Assembly: GCF_000151665.1 (NCBI RefSeq)
Contig: NW_013171867.1
Coordinates: 312,946 to 376,945 of the forward strand
Direction: 5' to 3'
Origin: Blastocystis hominis
Taxonomy: Eukaryota; Sar; Bigyra; Opalinata; Blastocystidae
DNA length: 64,000 bases
Every line of letters starts with the position of its first letter. Position 1 is the stretch's first letter. Below are positions 1 through 10,264 of this stretch, piece by piece. The position numbers and the translations under genes were made by a program. A model generated the notes under the pieces. It was not told the origin of the DNA and did not search any database. It was given only the letters and a program-made list of their open reading frames with translations.

Positions 1-444
1 CGCCGCCACCGTCGGCTTGAACGCCATCACGTTTCGCTTCTCCTCTCCCTCGCGGACATAGAACGCGTGCTCCAGGATGGAGTAGATCAGTCTGCCCACT
101 CCGAAGGACGGCTCCACCACCGAGGGGATGAACTTCTCCTCGTGGATCTTCAGCACCGTCGGCTTGAACGTCACCATCTCGGGCGTGATGGTGTACTTGG
201 CGCCGTTCGCGCAGGGGCCGATCTCCGCGGAGCCCGTCGCCGCCAGACTGTCCGCCAGCTTCTGGCACTCCTCCGGCTGCTCCTCGCCCAGCGTCTTCAG
301 ATAGTCCTTGACGATCGCCTGCTCCTTCTTGAAGGCCACGCCGATCGCGCGGCTGTTGAACGTCGGAGCCAGCACGTTCTTCTCGATCGGGACGTCGTGC
401 TTCACCGAGGCCGTCATCTCCACCTTCGTAGCGTCGCTGTGCAT
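1..444 (-). CDS. Glycyl-tRNA synthetase, internal fragment
   Basis: The minus-strand frame encodes the middle of a eukaryotic/archaeal-type glycyl-tRNA synthetase (class II). Seen: a HSDATKV stretch equivalent to the segment after the GIADRS motif, a lysine-rich insertion, then VVEPSFGVGRLIYSILEHAF and VREGEEKRN, which match the class II motif 3 region that binds ATP. The reading continues off the left edge, where the anticodon-binding domain should lie. The exon begins at 444 directly after a TAG acceptor. The N-terminal catalytic part (motifs 1 and 2) should lie to the right but is absent: that DNA reads as an RMC1-like protein. Family assignment is firm; whether this is a functional gene, a truncated copy or an assembly junction is open. 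Confidence 0.8.
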   Translation of the reverse strand, partial: MHSDATKVEMTASVKHDVPIEKNVLAPTFNSRAIGVAFKKEQAIVKDYLKTLGEEQPEECQKLADSLAATGSAEIGPCANGAKYTITPEMVTFKPTVLKIHEEKFIPSVVEPSFGVGRLIYSILEHAFYVREGEEKRNVMAFKPTVAA

Positions 445-474
445 CTACCGCTCACGCCATGCCGCCTCGTCCAC

Positions 475-1767
475 CTTGAGAACGTGCTCTCCAGCTCCAA
501 GCCGATCGACGCGCTCGAAATCGTGACCTCGTAGCTGCGGTAGGGAAGCGACGGCTCTTCGATGAAGCGGAACGACGGGTCCTCGATCGCCTTCTGGATC
601 TCCGCCTTCTGGTACACCTCGTTCGAGGAGAGGATCAGCTCCAGCTTCGACACCGCGTTCTTCGTCACCGCGGGGAGCGACATGTTGCTCGCCGCGTCGA
701 ACGGAACGTCCGCGATGTCCACGCAGAACGACACTTGCGACACTTTGTAGTGCACCATCAGCAGGTTATCGCTCGTCGACAGAACCGCGGGACCCGTCTG
801 CGGCCTACGATGGTCAGGGAAACGAAACGAGGCGCACAGAGCGACGGTGTTGTAGTACTTGAACTCGTTCTCGCGATTGCTGAACGCGAAAACGTACAGA
901 AACCCGCGCTGCTGGCAGTACTGGATCAGATACGTCGCGCGATAAAACGTGGAAACCATCGTGGTCGTGTGGTCGGGAGTGATGTTCAGCGACAAGGACT
1001 GGAGTCTCTGGCGTCAAGAGGGAGTCGAAAGAGGACCGTAACGACCAGCTCGCGGACGGTGTAGACGTAAACGCGGCCGCTTCCCGTCTCCGAAGCGATG
1101 ACCAGCTGGTTGAGGTGATTGCACCACAGCTGCGAGACGTTCAGCTTGATGCTCTTGATCTGGGGGTGAGGGGAGGGAGGAAGAGAGAGAAACCAGGTAA
1201 AAGGACTTCACTGAGACTTCGTAGAAGGTCAGCGACTTGTTGGTTGCGACCACCAAAATGGGACAGTACACCTTCTGCTTTTTAACCTCCCCTCGAGTGT
1301 GGATCCACACGGTGCCATTCGGAATGATGGATTCCTTTGATTTGGTCGTGATCTTCACGCAATTATGTCTACAGCTCGCAAAATAGAGACAACCCTACTT
1401 CGGATCGACGAGGTTGTAGATTTCAACCAAAGTGGGGCTGCGAACAATCGAAATAAAGCGACGGTCATTGGAAAAACTTACGGAGAGAATAGGTCCCTGA
1501 GGAATGAAGGTAATTGGGGTCGACAGCTTCACAGGAAGCAATGTCAAATCGCTCAGCGTCTGAAAGAACATTCTACAACAATCAGCCCGATCTCCTCAAA
1601 ATAATACATTGGCTGCTCTTTGTGTACGTGGACGAGAATGTTTGAATTTTCATCGTAATAAATCTACGACTCACCACCCAATTCTTATTCCCAACATCAA
1701 ACGCTTCGCTATTGATCTTGAGATAATAAGGAGATAATATCGTTTGTCTAGAATATACAGAACTCAT
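475..1767 (-). CDS. RMC1-like protein (regulator of MON1-CCZ1), N-terminal propeller part
   Basis: Seven minus-strand exons from ATG at 1767 join in frame across introns 1664-1695, 1573-1607, 1369-1398, 1160-1211, 1008-1042 and 805-837. The product aligns in order with the N-terminal beta-propeller of RMC1 (C18orf8/Mic1), the subunit of the Mon1-Ccz1 Rab7 exchange factor acting in late endosome and autophagosome traffic. Matching stretches are YYDENSNILVHVH, VKLSTPITFIPQGPILSVSF, ATNKSLTFYEV and STSDNLLMVHY. The last intron could also be read through in frame. The protein loses similarity near 540, well before the helical C-terminal half of the family, and glycyl-tRNA synthetase sequence follows. 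The 3' end is therefore unknown. The identification rests on colinear weak similarity. Confidence 0.6.
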
Positions 1768-2255
1768 AGAATATCAATAGGAACTGAGATATTTGCATCA
1801 CTCTATTTGATGAAGATATTTGGGCTTTTTTTGGAATTGCTAACAAAGTGGAAAAAGCAACAGAAGATACAAGATCACAGGAAAGAAGGTTAGATATGTG
1901 GAATACTACGTGGTTGTGCATATTGCTAAGGAATAGAGAGACAGGTAGAATACTATTATTGAATCGTTCTGTATGGAATAATAAATGAAATGATATGCAT
2001 TGTAAATTTGGAATATCAGGGTATACTTATAATATCCTATTCATTGATGTGAACCAAAAAGGACAAATACCAGCTATTTCTGTCAAATCGTTTAAGTGAT
2101 CATTATTGTTTTTGTAGGAGCTACACATATCAAAATATGTAATGTAGCAAAGTAGCGGGGCTTTAGATTTGAGAGCAATTAAGATATAATTGTAAATCAC
2201 ATCTAAATAAAGAGAAAAGTTAAAAGAATGTATTTTTCGGGTTATGGCGTGATAT
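1768..2255. other. AT-rich intergenic region
   Basis: No supported gene. It separates the start of the RMC1-like gene from the 3' end of the first HSP70-like gene, both on the minus strand. A 103-codon minus-strand frame ending at 2027 overlaps the HSP70 3' end but has no recognisable motif and AT-driven composition. Confidence 0.5.
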
Positions 2256-3911
2256 TTATGTAAGACTAAAATAAACACAATAATCACCATAATATCGTAC
2301 ATCAGTTTTTTCGTCCAGTAATACTCTGTTGAATGCAAAATCCTTACAAATCACTTGAAGAGTTCCTCCAACTTCCAATTTCAAACGTAGTGTTAACTTT
2401 TGTTGTCCTCTAGGTCGTCTACAGTCTTCTGGATTTATAAACTGCCAAGACTCAACCTCTGTACATTTCTCAATATCAACCAATTCTTGTCCCTCATCAT
2501 CTTCACATTGATAAACACTGATATTAATTCTTTCAGGATAATCAAAGTAAATAGAAAACACTTTCTCTGCGGAAGTACAAGGAATAGCCGTTCCTTTGCT
2601 TAGGATAATTGCCACTTGGTCATTTCCAGATTTTAGTCCATAAGAAATTGCAATAGGCTCTGTCATGCTCATTTTTGCATTTTTATCGTTCATAATGCAT
2701 GCTAATTCATAAGCTCCTTGAGAAACACAGGTTATTGGATCGATTTTCTCAAATCGTTTTCGTTTTAATTGCTCCTTAAATAGTAACTGACGGAAAACCA
2801 CCAATTGAGAAGAACCTCCAACTAATAGAACGTGTGGCAGTACACCTGGCATTTGACTTGGCTTCCTTGTAATGTACTGAAGAGGCTTTAGTACTGCAGA
2901 TTCCATGCAATTCATAATTGCTTCAGTTACTTCCCTAAATGGAAGTGTAATGACCTCAACCTCAGTAGTTAGGTAGGATACATCGATTTCGTATGTAAGG
3001 TGTTCATTCTTCCTTAAAAAGGCTACATAATTGTCATCATCTGTAGTCTTCGTATTCATTGCTATCTTGACTTCTTCACAAATGTTCCTTAGTCTTGCCA
3101 GTTTTCGTGCCGTTCCTCTCTTTGACTTGTCGATTACAACACCATAATTATATCTCAATTCAGCTAAAACAAGATCCATTATTGCATTATCTATATCATT
3201 TCCTCCTAGGCATGGATTTCCAGCGTTATCTTCAACCCTAAATTGATTATTTCCCAAATATCGGATCACAGAAAAGTCTAAAGTACCGCCTCCAAAATCA
3301 ACTACAAACACATTGGTGTCTTTTTTTAACGTAGGAAAGAGTCCTTTCACTGTAGTTTTACACCATGATAATCCTGCGGCTGTTGGTTCAGTTATCATTT
3401 TATCGATTTTTAAACCTGCTTTCTCTGCAGCTTGACGAATTGCCTTCACTTGATGATCAAGGAAATTAGCTGGTTTTGTTACATAAGCTCTGGTAAATGT
3501 TCGTTCACAAATCTGTTCAGCACTTGTTTTTATCCACTTAAATAATTCGCAGGCAACATCTATGCAACTTACCATTCTCGATCCATCTTCACTCACAACG
3601 AAATATGGATAACCATCATCTCCACGAACAACATCACAACCAAATATATCCTTCTTTTCTAACTTCAAATATTCGTCATATCTTAAACCAATTAACCGTT
3701 TTACACACGAAACTACAAAATGACCAGGTTTACCCATATTAAGTTTTGCCAGTTTTCCTACTTTCACTCCCTTGTCAGTATAATCAACAAATGAAGGAAA
3801 TAAGAACTCCCCTGAGTCTTGGTTATTCCATAACTGTACTCTATTATTATCCCGAAGTGCACATGCAGTAGAATTGGTAGTTCCAAAGTCAATTGCCAGA
3901 ATGTCTTCCAT
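2256..3911 (-). CDS. Divergent HSP70-family protein A
   Basis: A single exon of about 551 codons encodes an HSP70 actin-type ATPase plus a short substrate-binding half. Seen: phosphate-1 motif AIDFGTTNS at the start, phosphate-2 motif VVDFGGGTLDFSVI, and adenosine motif HVLLVGGSSQLV. I chose the ATG at 3911 because it places the phosphate-1 loop a few residues in, as in the family and in the paralogue at 24085; an upstream ATG at 3944 would add 11 residues. The sequence is far from canonical cytosolic HSP70: the C-terminal lid is short and there is no EEVD tail, so co-chaperone docking of the usual kind is unlikely. It is one of two divergent HSP70 genes here. Confidence 0.85.
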   Translation of the reverse strand: MEDILAIDFGTTNSTACALRDNNRVQLWNNQDSGEFLFPSFVDYTDKGVKVGKLAKLNMGKPGHFVVSCVKRLIGLRYDEYLKLEKKDIFGCDVVRGDDGYPYFVVSEDGSRMVSCIDVACELFKWIKTSAEQICERTFTRAYVTKPANFLDHQVKAIRQAAEKAGLKIDKMITEPTAAGLSWCKTTVKGLFPTLKKDTNVFVVDFGGGTLDFSVIRYLGNNQFRVEDNAGNPCLGGNDIDNAIMDLVLAELRYNYGVVIDKSKRGTARKLARLRNICEEVKIAMNTKTTDDDNYVAFLRKNEHLTYEIDVSYLTTEVEVITLPFREVTEAIMNCMESAVLKPLQYITRKPSQMPGVLPHVLLVGGSSQLVVFRQLLFKEQLKRKRFEKIDPITCVSQGAYELACIMNDKNAKMSMTEPIAISYGLKSGNDQVAIILSKGTAIPCTSAEKVFSIYFDYPERINISVYQCEDDEGQELVDIEKCTEVESWQFINPEDCRRPRGQQKLTLRLKLEVGGTLQVICKDFAFNRVLLDEKTDVRYYGDYCVYFSLT

Positions 3912-4272
3912 TTTCAAAACGCAAGAAATATTGAAAAGCCACAAAGTGATCTTCTCAGTTTAATTACCATTCTGTTAAAAGTCTTATGTTATTCAAAATA
4001 CACTAAAATACATTATAATACAAAGTCCGGCAATTACTTACTAAACTATTATTATACACAAACACTTTTGAAACGAACCAAGAATAACAAGCACATTTTA
4101 CCAATATGTAAATAATACAATACAATACAATACAATATGTTTGGCACAAACAATCAAATTAATAACTATCCAAAATCAGTTGACGAGCCACATGAGCATC
4201 AACATTTCCTAACTCACCCAAATGAGTATCATTCTCCAAGAATCTACATGTAAAAACTATTTCGATTTCAGC
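3912..4272. other. AT-rich intergenic region with a pentanucleotide repeat
   Basis: No gene seen. It contains four tandem TACAA units (about 4116-4136) and otherwise simple AT-rich sequence between two minus-strand genes. Confidence 0.6.
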
Positions 4273-5444
4273 CTACTTCTTTTCAACTTCTTCTACCCAT
4301 TTACGATCTCCAGTCGGATCATATGCAGAAATATGAGTCGGAACCTTCATATCCTTTTCATAGAAATCGACAATTGCATCGATTGTCTTGTTTGCAATTT
4401 CGTCGTCGTCACTTCCTTCCAGATTGAACACACGTCGACCCATCTGAGCCAATTTCTCTTTCTTTGATTCGAAATTGAATCGAAGTAAACGAGGTTGAAT
4501 ACAAGCCAAAGTACGACCATGATCAATTCCCAAATAGGCAGTCAATTCATGAGCAACAAAATGAGTTGCCCAATCTTCTTCAACTCCTTGAGCAATCCAA
4601 CCATTCAGAGCTTGAGTCGAAGCCCACATTATATTCGAACGAGCCACATAACTCATCGGATCTTTCATTACCAATCGTCCATTATCAATGAGAACCTTCA
4701 ATAATGCTTCAGAATATCGATCCTGGACATCAGCATCTACAAAATGATTAACAATCACAACCATAATAAATACTTTGACAGCTCGTGATGTATTGTTCAC
4801 ATACATGAACAAATGAATCAACAACACCATTCGTAGTTTGTCTTTCTGGAAGAGACATAGTTGTGAGAGGATCCAAAATCGCAAATTTGGGAAGCAATAT
4901 AGGATTGGAAATGGGAAGTTTCATCTTCAAAGTACGACGAGAAATCATTCCACTCGGATCACTTTCTGATCCAGTCTATATATAAATACCATAGAGAACA
5001 ACAAACAGCAGGAAGAGTCAAAACAACACCAATGGGAAGGGCGGCTGTGATAGTGTGAGCACCCGTCAACACAAGGTTCCAAAGATCTTCAGAATCTGTG
5101 TATTTGCACGCAGCAGCAATGAATTTAGTACCATCAGCAACAGAACCTCCTCCAACAGCAAGAAGATACACACGATCCATATCAAGTTTCTTGATTTCAG
5201 CCACAGCCTTGATTAAAGTATCAAAGTCAGGGTTCGCTTCAATTCCACCAAACTCATGAACTTCATATCCCTTTAGAGCAGTCATAACTTGATCATAAGT
5301 TCCGTTACGCTTTATACTGCCTCCTCCATATGTCATATAAACAATACGATCCTTTGGAATCAGAGTGGGAAGTTGAGCGATCTGTCCTTTTCCAAAGACA
5401 ATACGAGTAGTATTAGCAAAGTTGAAATTGTTAACAGCCTTCAT
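4273..5444 (-). CDS. Iron-type alcohol dehydrogenase (YqhD/BDH-like)
   Basis: Three exons (5444-5007, 4975-4774, 4736-4273; introns of 31 and 37 nt) give 367 residues. This matches the NAD(P)H-dependent butanol dehydrogenase/YqhD branch of iron-containing alcohol dehydrogenases, which reduce aldehydes. Seen: the GGGS and VGGGSVADGTK nucleotide-binding segments, the metal-site Asp and His in GVVDSFVHVCEQY, and the two further His ligands in VAHELTAYLGIDHGR. Joining the second intron restores exactly the family spacing between EQY and VQDR. The start at 5444 is the first ATG giving the normal N-terminus. Such enzymes are mostly bacterial, so a lateral origin followed by intron gain is a reasonable inference. 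An anaerobic fermentative role fits the proposed organism. Confidence 0.9.
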
Positions 5445-5699
5445 TATAATACGTAAAATAGATAAGTATCCAAGGAATGAATAAATAAATAAATAAATAA
5501 TGAGGAAACAAGAGAAAGACAAATCTTTTCAAGAAAATTCAAGGAAATTTCTTGGCGAATATCAATCCTAATACAATTTGAAAACTATTCTGGCTTCGAT
5601 TTCTTGAGAGCTGCCATTCTTTTATTGCTATTCAAAGGAACTCCTTAAGTTTATGGAAATCAACACTTTTATAACTCAATATTATTTATTTCTTTATGA

Positions 5700-7618
5700 A
5701 TGGAGTTTTATAAAGCATCATATACATCACTCAAGGGAAGTGTAACAGATTTTATTGTCCCTATTGACCAAGAAACAACTCGAATTAAGAATGTTGTGTC
5801 TTCTGCTTTCAAGCAACTTAGAATGCTGTAGGAATTTTAGACATAATATCAATAAAATAGTAATGTTGTTTCTGATACCTTTCCTCCTTTTGATGAAATC
5901 GTTGTTTCTGTTGAATTAAGTGATGATCATGTATTTTTAATGAGTAGTGGTTCCTTCTAGAATCGAAAATATTACATTACCCCTGACCTAGGCATACCAC
6001 CAAATGTTAGTCACTTTTATTTTAGCCATGTTTCTCCTATTCCCTTTGGTACACGCTCTTTCATAGAATTAATTTTATAGTGGAAACTGGAATTCATGAG
6101 AATACAGCTGTATCAAAACGTCCCCATTTATCTACTAGTGAATATCCATCTTCGAAAGTATTGTATTGTTTTTCATATTTATTTTAGTTTTTGGAACAAG
6201 AATCGAAATCAGAGCCCGCTGTAAGCGGTATTACTGACAACAAAACTCGCTCTAACTCTTTGCCCGACTTTTTTGGTCATGCGAACCTTTCTATTGATGG
6301 GTCTCTTTCTGATTCCATCCATACATCGCCTCTTGCTCACCACAGAAAAATCTCTGATTCTCCCACTTCTTTCCCGGGTGCTGCACACTCTTCTCCACAT
6401 CCTTCAAATGAAACTGCAGAGAAAGCAGCAAATATAGAAGTTCATAATAAAGATGAGATCGATCCTAGGAAGAAGGATGCGACAGAAGCACAGCATATTC
6501 CTTTAAATGACTCAGAACCAAGCTCTGAGTATTCTGACTCGAGCTCAGATAGCCCTCTTCCTTTGCTTTATCCAACACAAAATAAGGGCGAATCTGCAAA
6601 TAAGGAGACACAAGAAAGTGAAGCAAAAGTGTCGGAGTCCAATTCGGGTAAAAAAGATTCTGGCTCAAGTTCGGAAGATTTATCGGATGATTCTCCATCA
6701 TCGAAAGAAGTAGATGAAGCCGATAAATGTAACGAAGAGATTAAAGTAAATGCGGATAATTCTGGAAAGAATGGGAATGTTTTGGAGGTTGTGGCGCAAT
6801 CTGCATCGAATCAAAGCCAAAAAATGGAGAAGGAATCAAATACGATGAGCGAAAAGAATGATTTTGAGACAAAACTAGACAATAATAGAAGAAACGATGA
6901 GAATGAGGAGAGTCAAAGTGATTCTGACGATTCTAATGATTCTGACGATTCTGACGATTCTAATGATTCTAATGATTCTGACGATTCTAATGATTCTAAT
7001 GATTCTAATGATTCTAATGATTCTAATGATTCTGACGAGGAAGAAAAGAGAATAATTGAGGAGAGGAAAAAAAAGGAGGAAGAGGAAAAAAGGAAGGAAG
7101 AGGAATCGTTAGCTAAGCAACGCAAGGAAGAAGAACGAAAGAAGAAAATGAAGGTTTCCTTTTTTGATTCATCCGATTCTTCGAATTCTTCGGATTACGA
7201 ATTGGAATCGGCGCAAATTGCACCCAATTCGGTTCTTACTGTATCATCCACCATCGTCAATAAGACTATTACTCTCGCAACCTCTCCAGCACTCTCTGCA
7301 GCCAATCCTGCTCATAGCGGAGAATCAAACGCAAACGGAGTTCTCTCCGATGCTCACACAGAAACAAATTCGAAAGCGCATCGAGCTACGTTTTCTTCTT
7401 CGAGTTCGAGCGAATCTGATTCGAGTTCGAGCGATGAAGATCCAAAGCCGAAGAAAGAAGAAAGCAAACCTTCTGCGATGGGAATGCTGAGCAGCTTACT
7501 TCGATGTAGCAAGCCTGTCTCGGTTGAAAAGAAACCTGAAGCAAAACCTATTTCTTCTCCCATAAGGCCTTCTTCCTCTGGACCTTCTCGTTCTTTTAAA
7601 AACATTTACAAAGAGTAG
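5700..7618 (+). CDS. Acidic Ser/Asp-rich protein of unknown function
   Basis: Five exons (5700-5827, 5861-5930, 5961-6048, 6081-6157, 6188-7618) with introns of 30-33 nt sum to 597 codons plus stop. I do not recognise the protein. The first ~120 residues look globular, with a segment reading KYYITPDLGIPP. The remainder is low complexity: Ser/Pro stretches, a long DSN/DSD tandem repeat, a charged KKEEEEKRKEEE helix, then more serine-rich acidic blocks and a basic tail. This resembles intrinsically disordered nucleolar or chromatin proteins such as Nopp140-like phosphoproteins, but that is composition only. The gene is convergent with the BET1-like gene, 143 bp away. Confidence 0.75.
6919..7038 (+). 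repeat. Tandem 9-bp repeat encoding Asp-Ser-Asn/Asp units
   Basis: Runs of GATTCTAAT and GATTCTGAC units repeat head to tail inside the acidic protein gene. Near-identity of units suggests recent slippage. The repeat stays in frame. Confidence 0.85.
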
Positions 7619-7751
7619 GGGATTGAGACTTTGTCATTATGTCGTAGTGGAAACAAGGCGGAAGACATTGAAGTTCCCACCCCCGTTCTTCCTGTAGCTT
7701 CAAACACAGCAAAAATGTACAAGAAAAGAGTTTCACGAAAAAAGAGTAAAT

Positions 7752-7759
7752 AACAAACA
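7752..7759 (-). terminator. TGTTTGTT 3'-end motif of the BET1-like gene
   Basis: The exact octamer on the minus strand lies just past the stop codon. It is the conserved downstream polyadenylation motif reported for Blastocystis. Confidence 0.7.
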
Positions 7760-7761
7760 GT

Positions 7762-8221
7762 TTAACTTCTGTTTGAGAATAATTTCCATACAATAATGAA
7801 CAACAAAACTATTACTAATATGAGAACAACTAATGTTGGTTGATCAGCGTTAGAGAGGAGCTTGCCAACTTTACTTAGCGTGACAGTTAATCCACTCGCT
7901 GCTCTATTCATTTCAGTTGACTAGATCGAAAACCATTAGAAGCAATACCATTTCGTCAAGATATCGATTTTGATTCGCCACTTCCCCATCAATATCGATT
8001 GCGATCTACTGCTTCAAGATTACGTAACAACCATTACATTCTTTAGTGAAGACATTTTATTTCTTAGTTCTGTAAGATGCATTTCATTTTCCTGCTCCAA
8101 TAGTAAATGAGATTGCTCGAGATCTCTACGACTGCTTCCAACCTACCAAACAGCAATAATATTATAGTTCTACTCCAACAAGATCTCTCTTCATTGACGA
8201 TGATGATCTTCCAGTATTCAT
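7762..8221 (-). CDS. BET1-like SNARE
   Basis: Four exons (8221-8174, 8142-8038, 8005-7949, 7920-7762; introns 31, 32 and 28 nt) give 122 residues. The family is the Qc-SNARE BET1, which acts in ER-Golgi vesicle fusion. Seen: an N-terminal serine-rich stretch, a SNARE heptad segment running through LLLEQENEMHLTEL and ending YLDEMSTEMNR, and a single C-terminal tail anchor VVLILVIVLLFIIVWKLF. The order and spacing of IDIDGEVANQNRYLD matches BET1. The stop is followed two bases later by TGTTTGTT on this strand. The start is the first ATG, since no coding sequence precedes it. Confidence 0.85.
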
Positions 8222-8304
8222 TTTTGTAGTTTTAGCGCATTGGACAATACCCTTGATTTTTGGAAATTGCAGAATTGTCTTTATTATTGTTTTTCTAATT
8301 TAGC

Positions 8305-10152
8305 ATGAGGACACAGCAAGGTTATGTGTTTCCATTACTATACTGTTTTTGCGTTTTGTACGACCATACTCGTTATTCTGTAATACTGTAGTTCATGTGT
8401 ACTACTGGTTTATTATTTGAGTTTTGTTGGACAGGTAACAAAATTGAATAGAACTAATGAATAGAGAGTGGACAGTCCAACATTATACGTTACAAGTTCG
8501 AGTTCTTATTATTTCGATACTTCTGGTAGTCACTTTAGTAATTCTCGAACTGCGTATATGTCTGTAACACGTTTCTATTTTTTTCTCAGTTTATCTTAGA
8601 GAGTCTTTTTTCCTTTCTGAATACCCTTCTTTCGAAAGCTACCTCCCTTTATTTACCGAATAGTATTAATTTTACGGCAAATAACGAGGAACAAACTCCA
8701 GTTCCTGTAATGTCGAGTGTAAATTTGGTTTTGATAATCGAAATAGGATAAATCTGGCTTCGCTGCATCCATTGATGCGATTTTTGATAAAGACTCAACC
8801 AATACTACAGTCCGTCCATCAAAACCGAAGAGTTTTGTGTATAGCAGGAGCCCCGTAGTATTGCATTGGATGGATGACGTTAAACTCTATCGATACAAGA
8901 ACTGTGAGCTGGATACTGAAATTCCATTTTCTGATAGTATTCTGTTTGTTTCTTGTTTGATTTTGTAGCTACAGATCCTGACCAAGATCACTTCAATATC
9001 TCTTTGGTTACAGTCGGGAGTAGCAATCGTTTTTTCTCCATGCCGTTGTTTGCAGGTCGTTGGGATGGGTACTTTATTTATGAATGCTCCTTCTAAATTA
9101 GACCTATCATTTTCACTATCTACCTGAAAAAGCATCAAGTAGCCACGTTCAATTCCTTTCTTCGTCGGCCTGCTAATTCAATTCTCTGTGCTCCTCGAAT
9201 CCAAATCTTCACCTTCGTCGTTTCTCCTGGCTCTTATTTGGATAGGAACTATCCAATCAACATTCTTCGGAACTTTGGAATCCAACACGTCCAAACCTCC
9301 CATTTTATCATGCTAGATATCGACATGTGGCTGAGTTGTATTGTCTTTTCGGAATGTTAACTAGATAATTCGTACCAAATTTTGCTGGATCTTCCTCCGA
9401 TCGTCATCGAAGATCCCGTCGCTGCTGTCGTGATTCCGTCCTTTTTTCATTCTGGATGGGCAATTCAGAATGGCACCGTGGAGGAACAGGCGAAATCGTA
9501 AAGGCGAAGCTCTCTCTCGATTCTAGAGTGATTTCGAGGATCCCCTTCACGATGGAGGAATTACTGGAGTGTAACAAGAGAGGAGAATGTCGTCCCTATA
9601 AGGAATCGTGTTTTACTTATGTGCTTTTTATTGCTGTTCTTCGATCGTAGATTTTTCTTCCGCATAACTGGCTCTATTATCATCGAAAGCCGAAGGCTCC
9701 CAGAGTTCTGGTTTACAACTGCTGGAAGAATGTTTATCAGGAGCCGTATGAATAGATTGATGCTGTGTGACGTGTAGATACTTGCTAGTGAAGAGAAACG
9801 ATGATATTACGTTCTTTCTAGAAAAATACCTGAACTACGGACTTAATAAGATTAGTTATGTGGAAACGCTGAGAAATCATGGTAGTTTCTATGGCACTGG
9901 GTTCATTGTAGGATATCACTTCTATGTGGCAGGACGAATGTTTGGATTTGATATGCCTCATTTACCGTAATGATCAAACTCTGGTTTTAGTGTAGGGGAT
10001 CGTATAGAGAAGAATATATCAAAACCAAAGTTAGCAAAAACTACTATATGTACAGTGCATATAGAAAAAGGCTTCGCATCATTGCCAAGAACTACACGGT
10101 TCTGCCTATCTGCCAGAAGAACAAAATCCTTCCCGTTCAAGCAATATACTAA
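8305..10152 (+). CDS. GT49 / LARGE-type glycosyltransferase
   Basis: Thirteen exons with twelve introns of 29-40 nt join into one 489-residue frame: 8305-8357, 8392-8434, 8465-8570, 8600-8706, 8747-8936, 8969-9068, 9102-9334, 9365-9497, 9527-9620, 9651-9745, 9778-9881, 9912-9966, 9996-10152. The N-terminus is a short cytoplasmic tail and signal anchor, giving a type II Golgi protein. The catalytic domain matches glycosyltransferase family 49 (the B4GAT1 and LARGE C-terminal domain type): ISLVTVGSSNRFF, YPINILRNFGIQHVQTSHF, a metal-binding DxD at residues 272-274 in MLDIDMW, EPYLLVKRND, and GLNKISYVETLRN followed by FDMPH. It should transfer a sugar (GlcA or GlcNAc in known members) onto surface glycans; the acceptor cannot be deduced. 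Confidence 0.9.
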
Positions 10153-10201
10153 TAACACTCGTGAGTGGTTTGTCAGCTGTCCTTTTCCCACTGTTTCATC
10201 G

Positions 10202-10209
10202 AACAAACA
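10202..10209 (-). terminator. TGTTTGTT 3'-end motif of RPL4
   Basis: Exact octamer on the minus strand about 55 nt past the RPL4 stop codon. Confidence 0.6.
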
Positions 10210-10264
10210 AAACTACCTCCATCGGGTTGAGCGAACCCTGGCTGACCGAGCCGGAGCTCTCTTC

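Noticed and set aside
6919-7038. CRISPR-like array
   Set aside because: Short 9-bp direct repeats with no spacers, in frame within a coding region.
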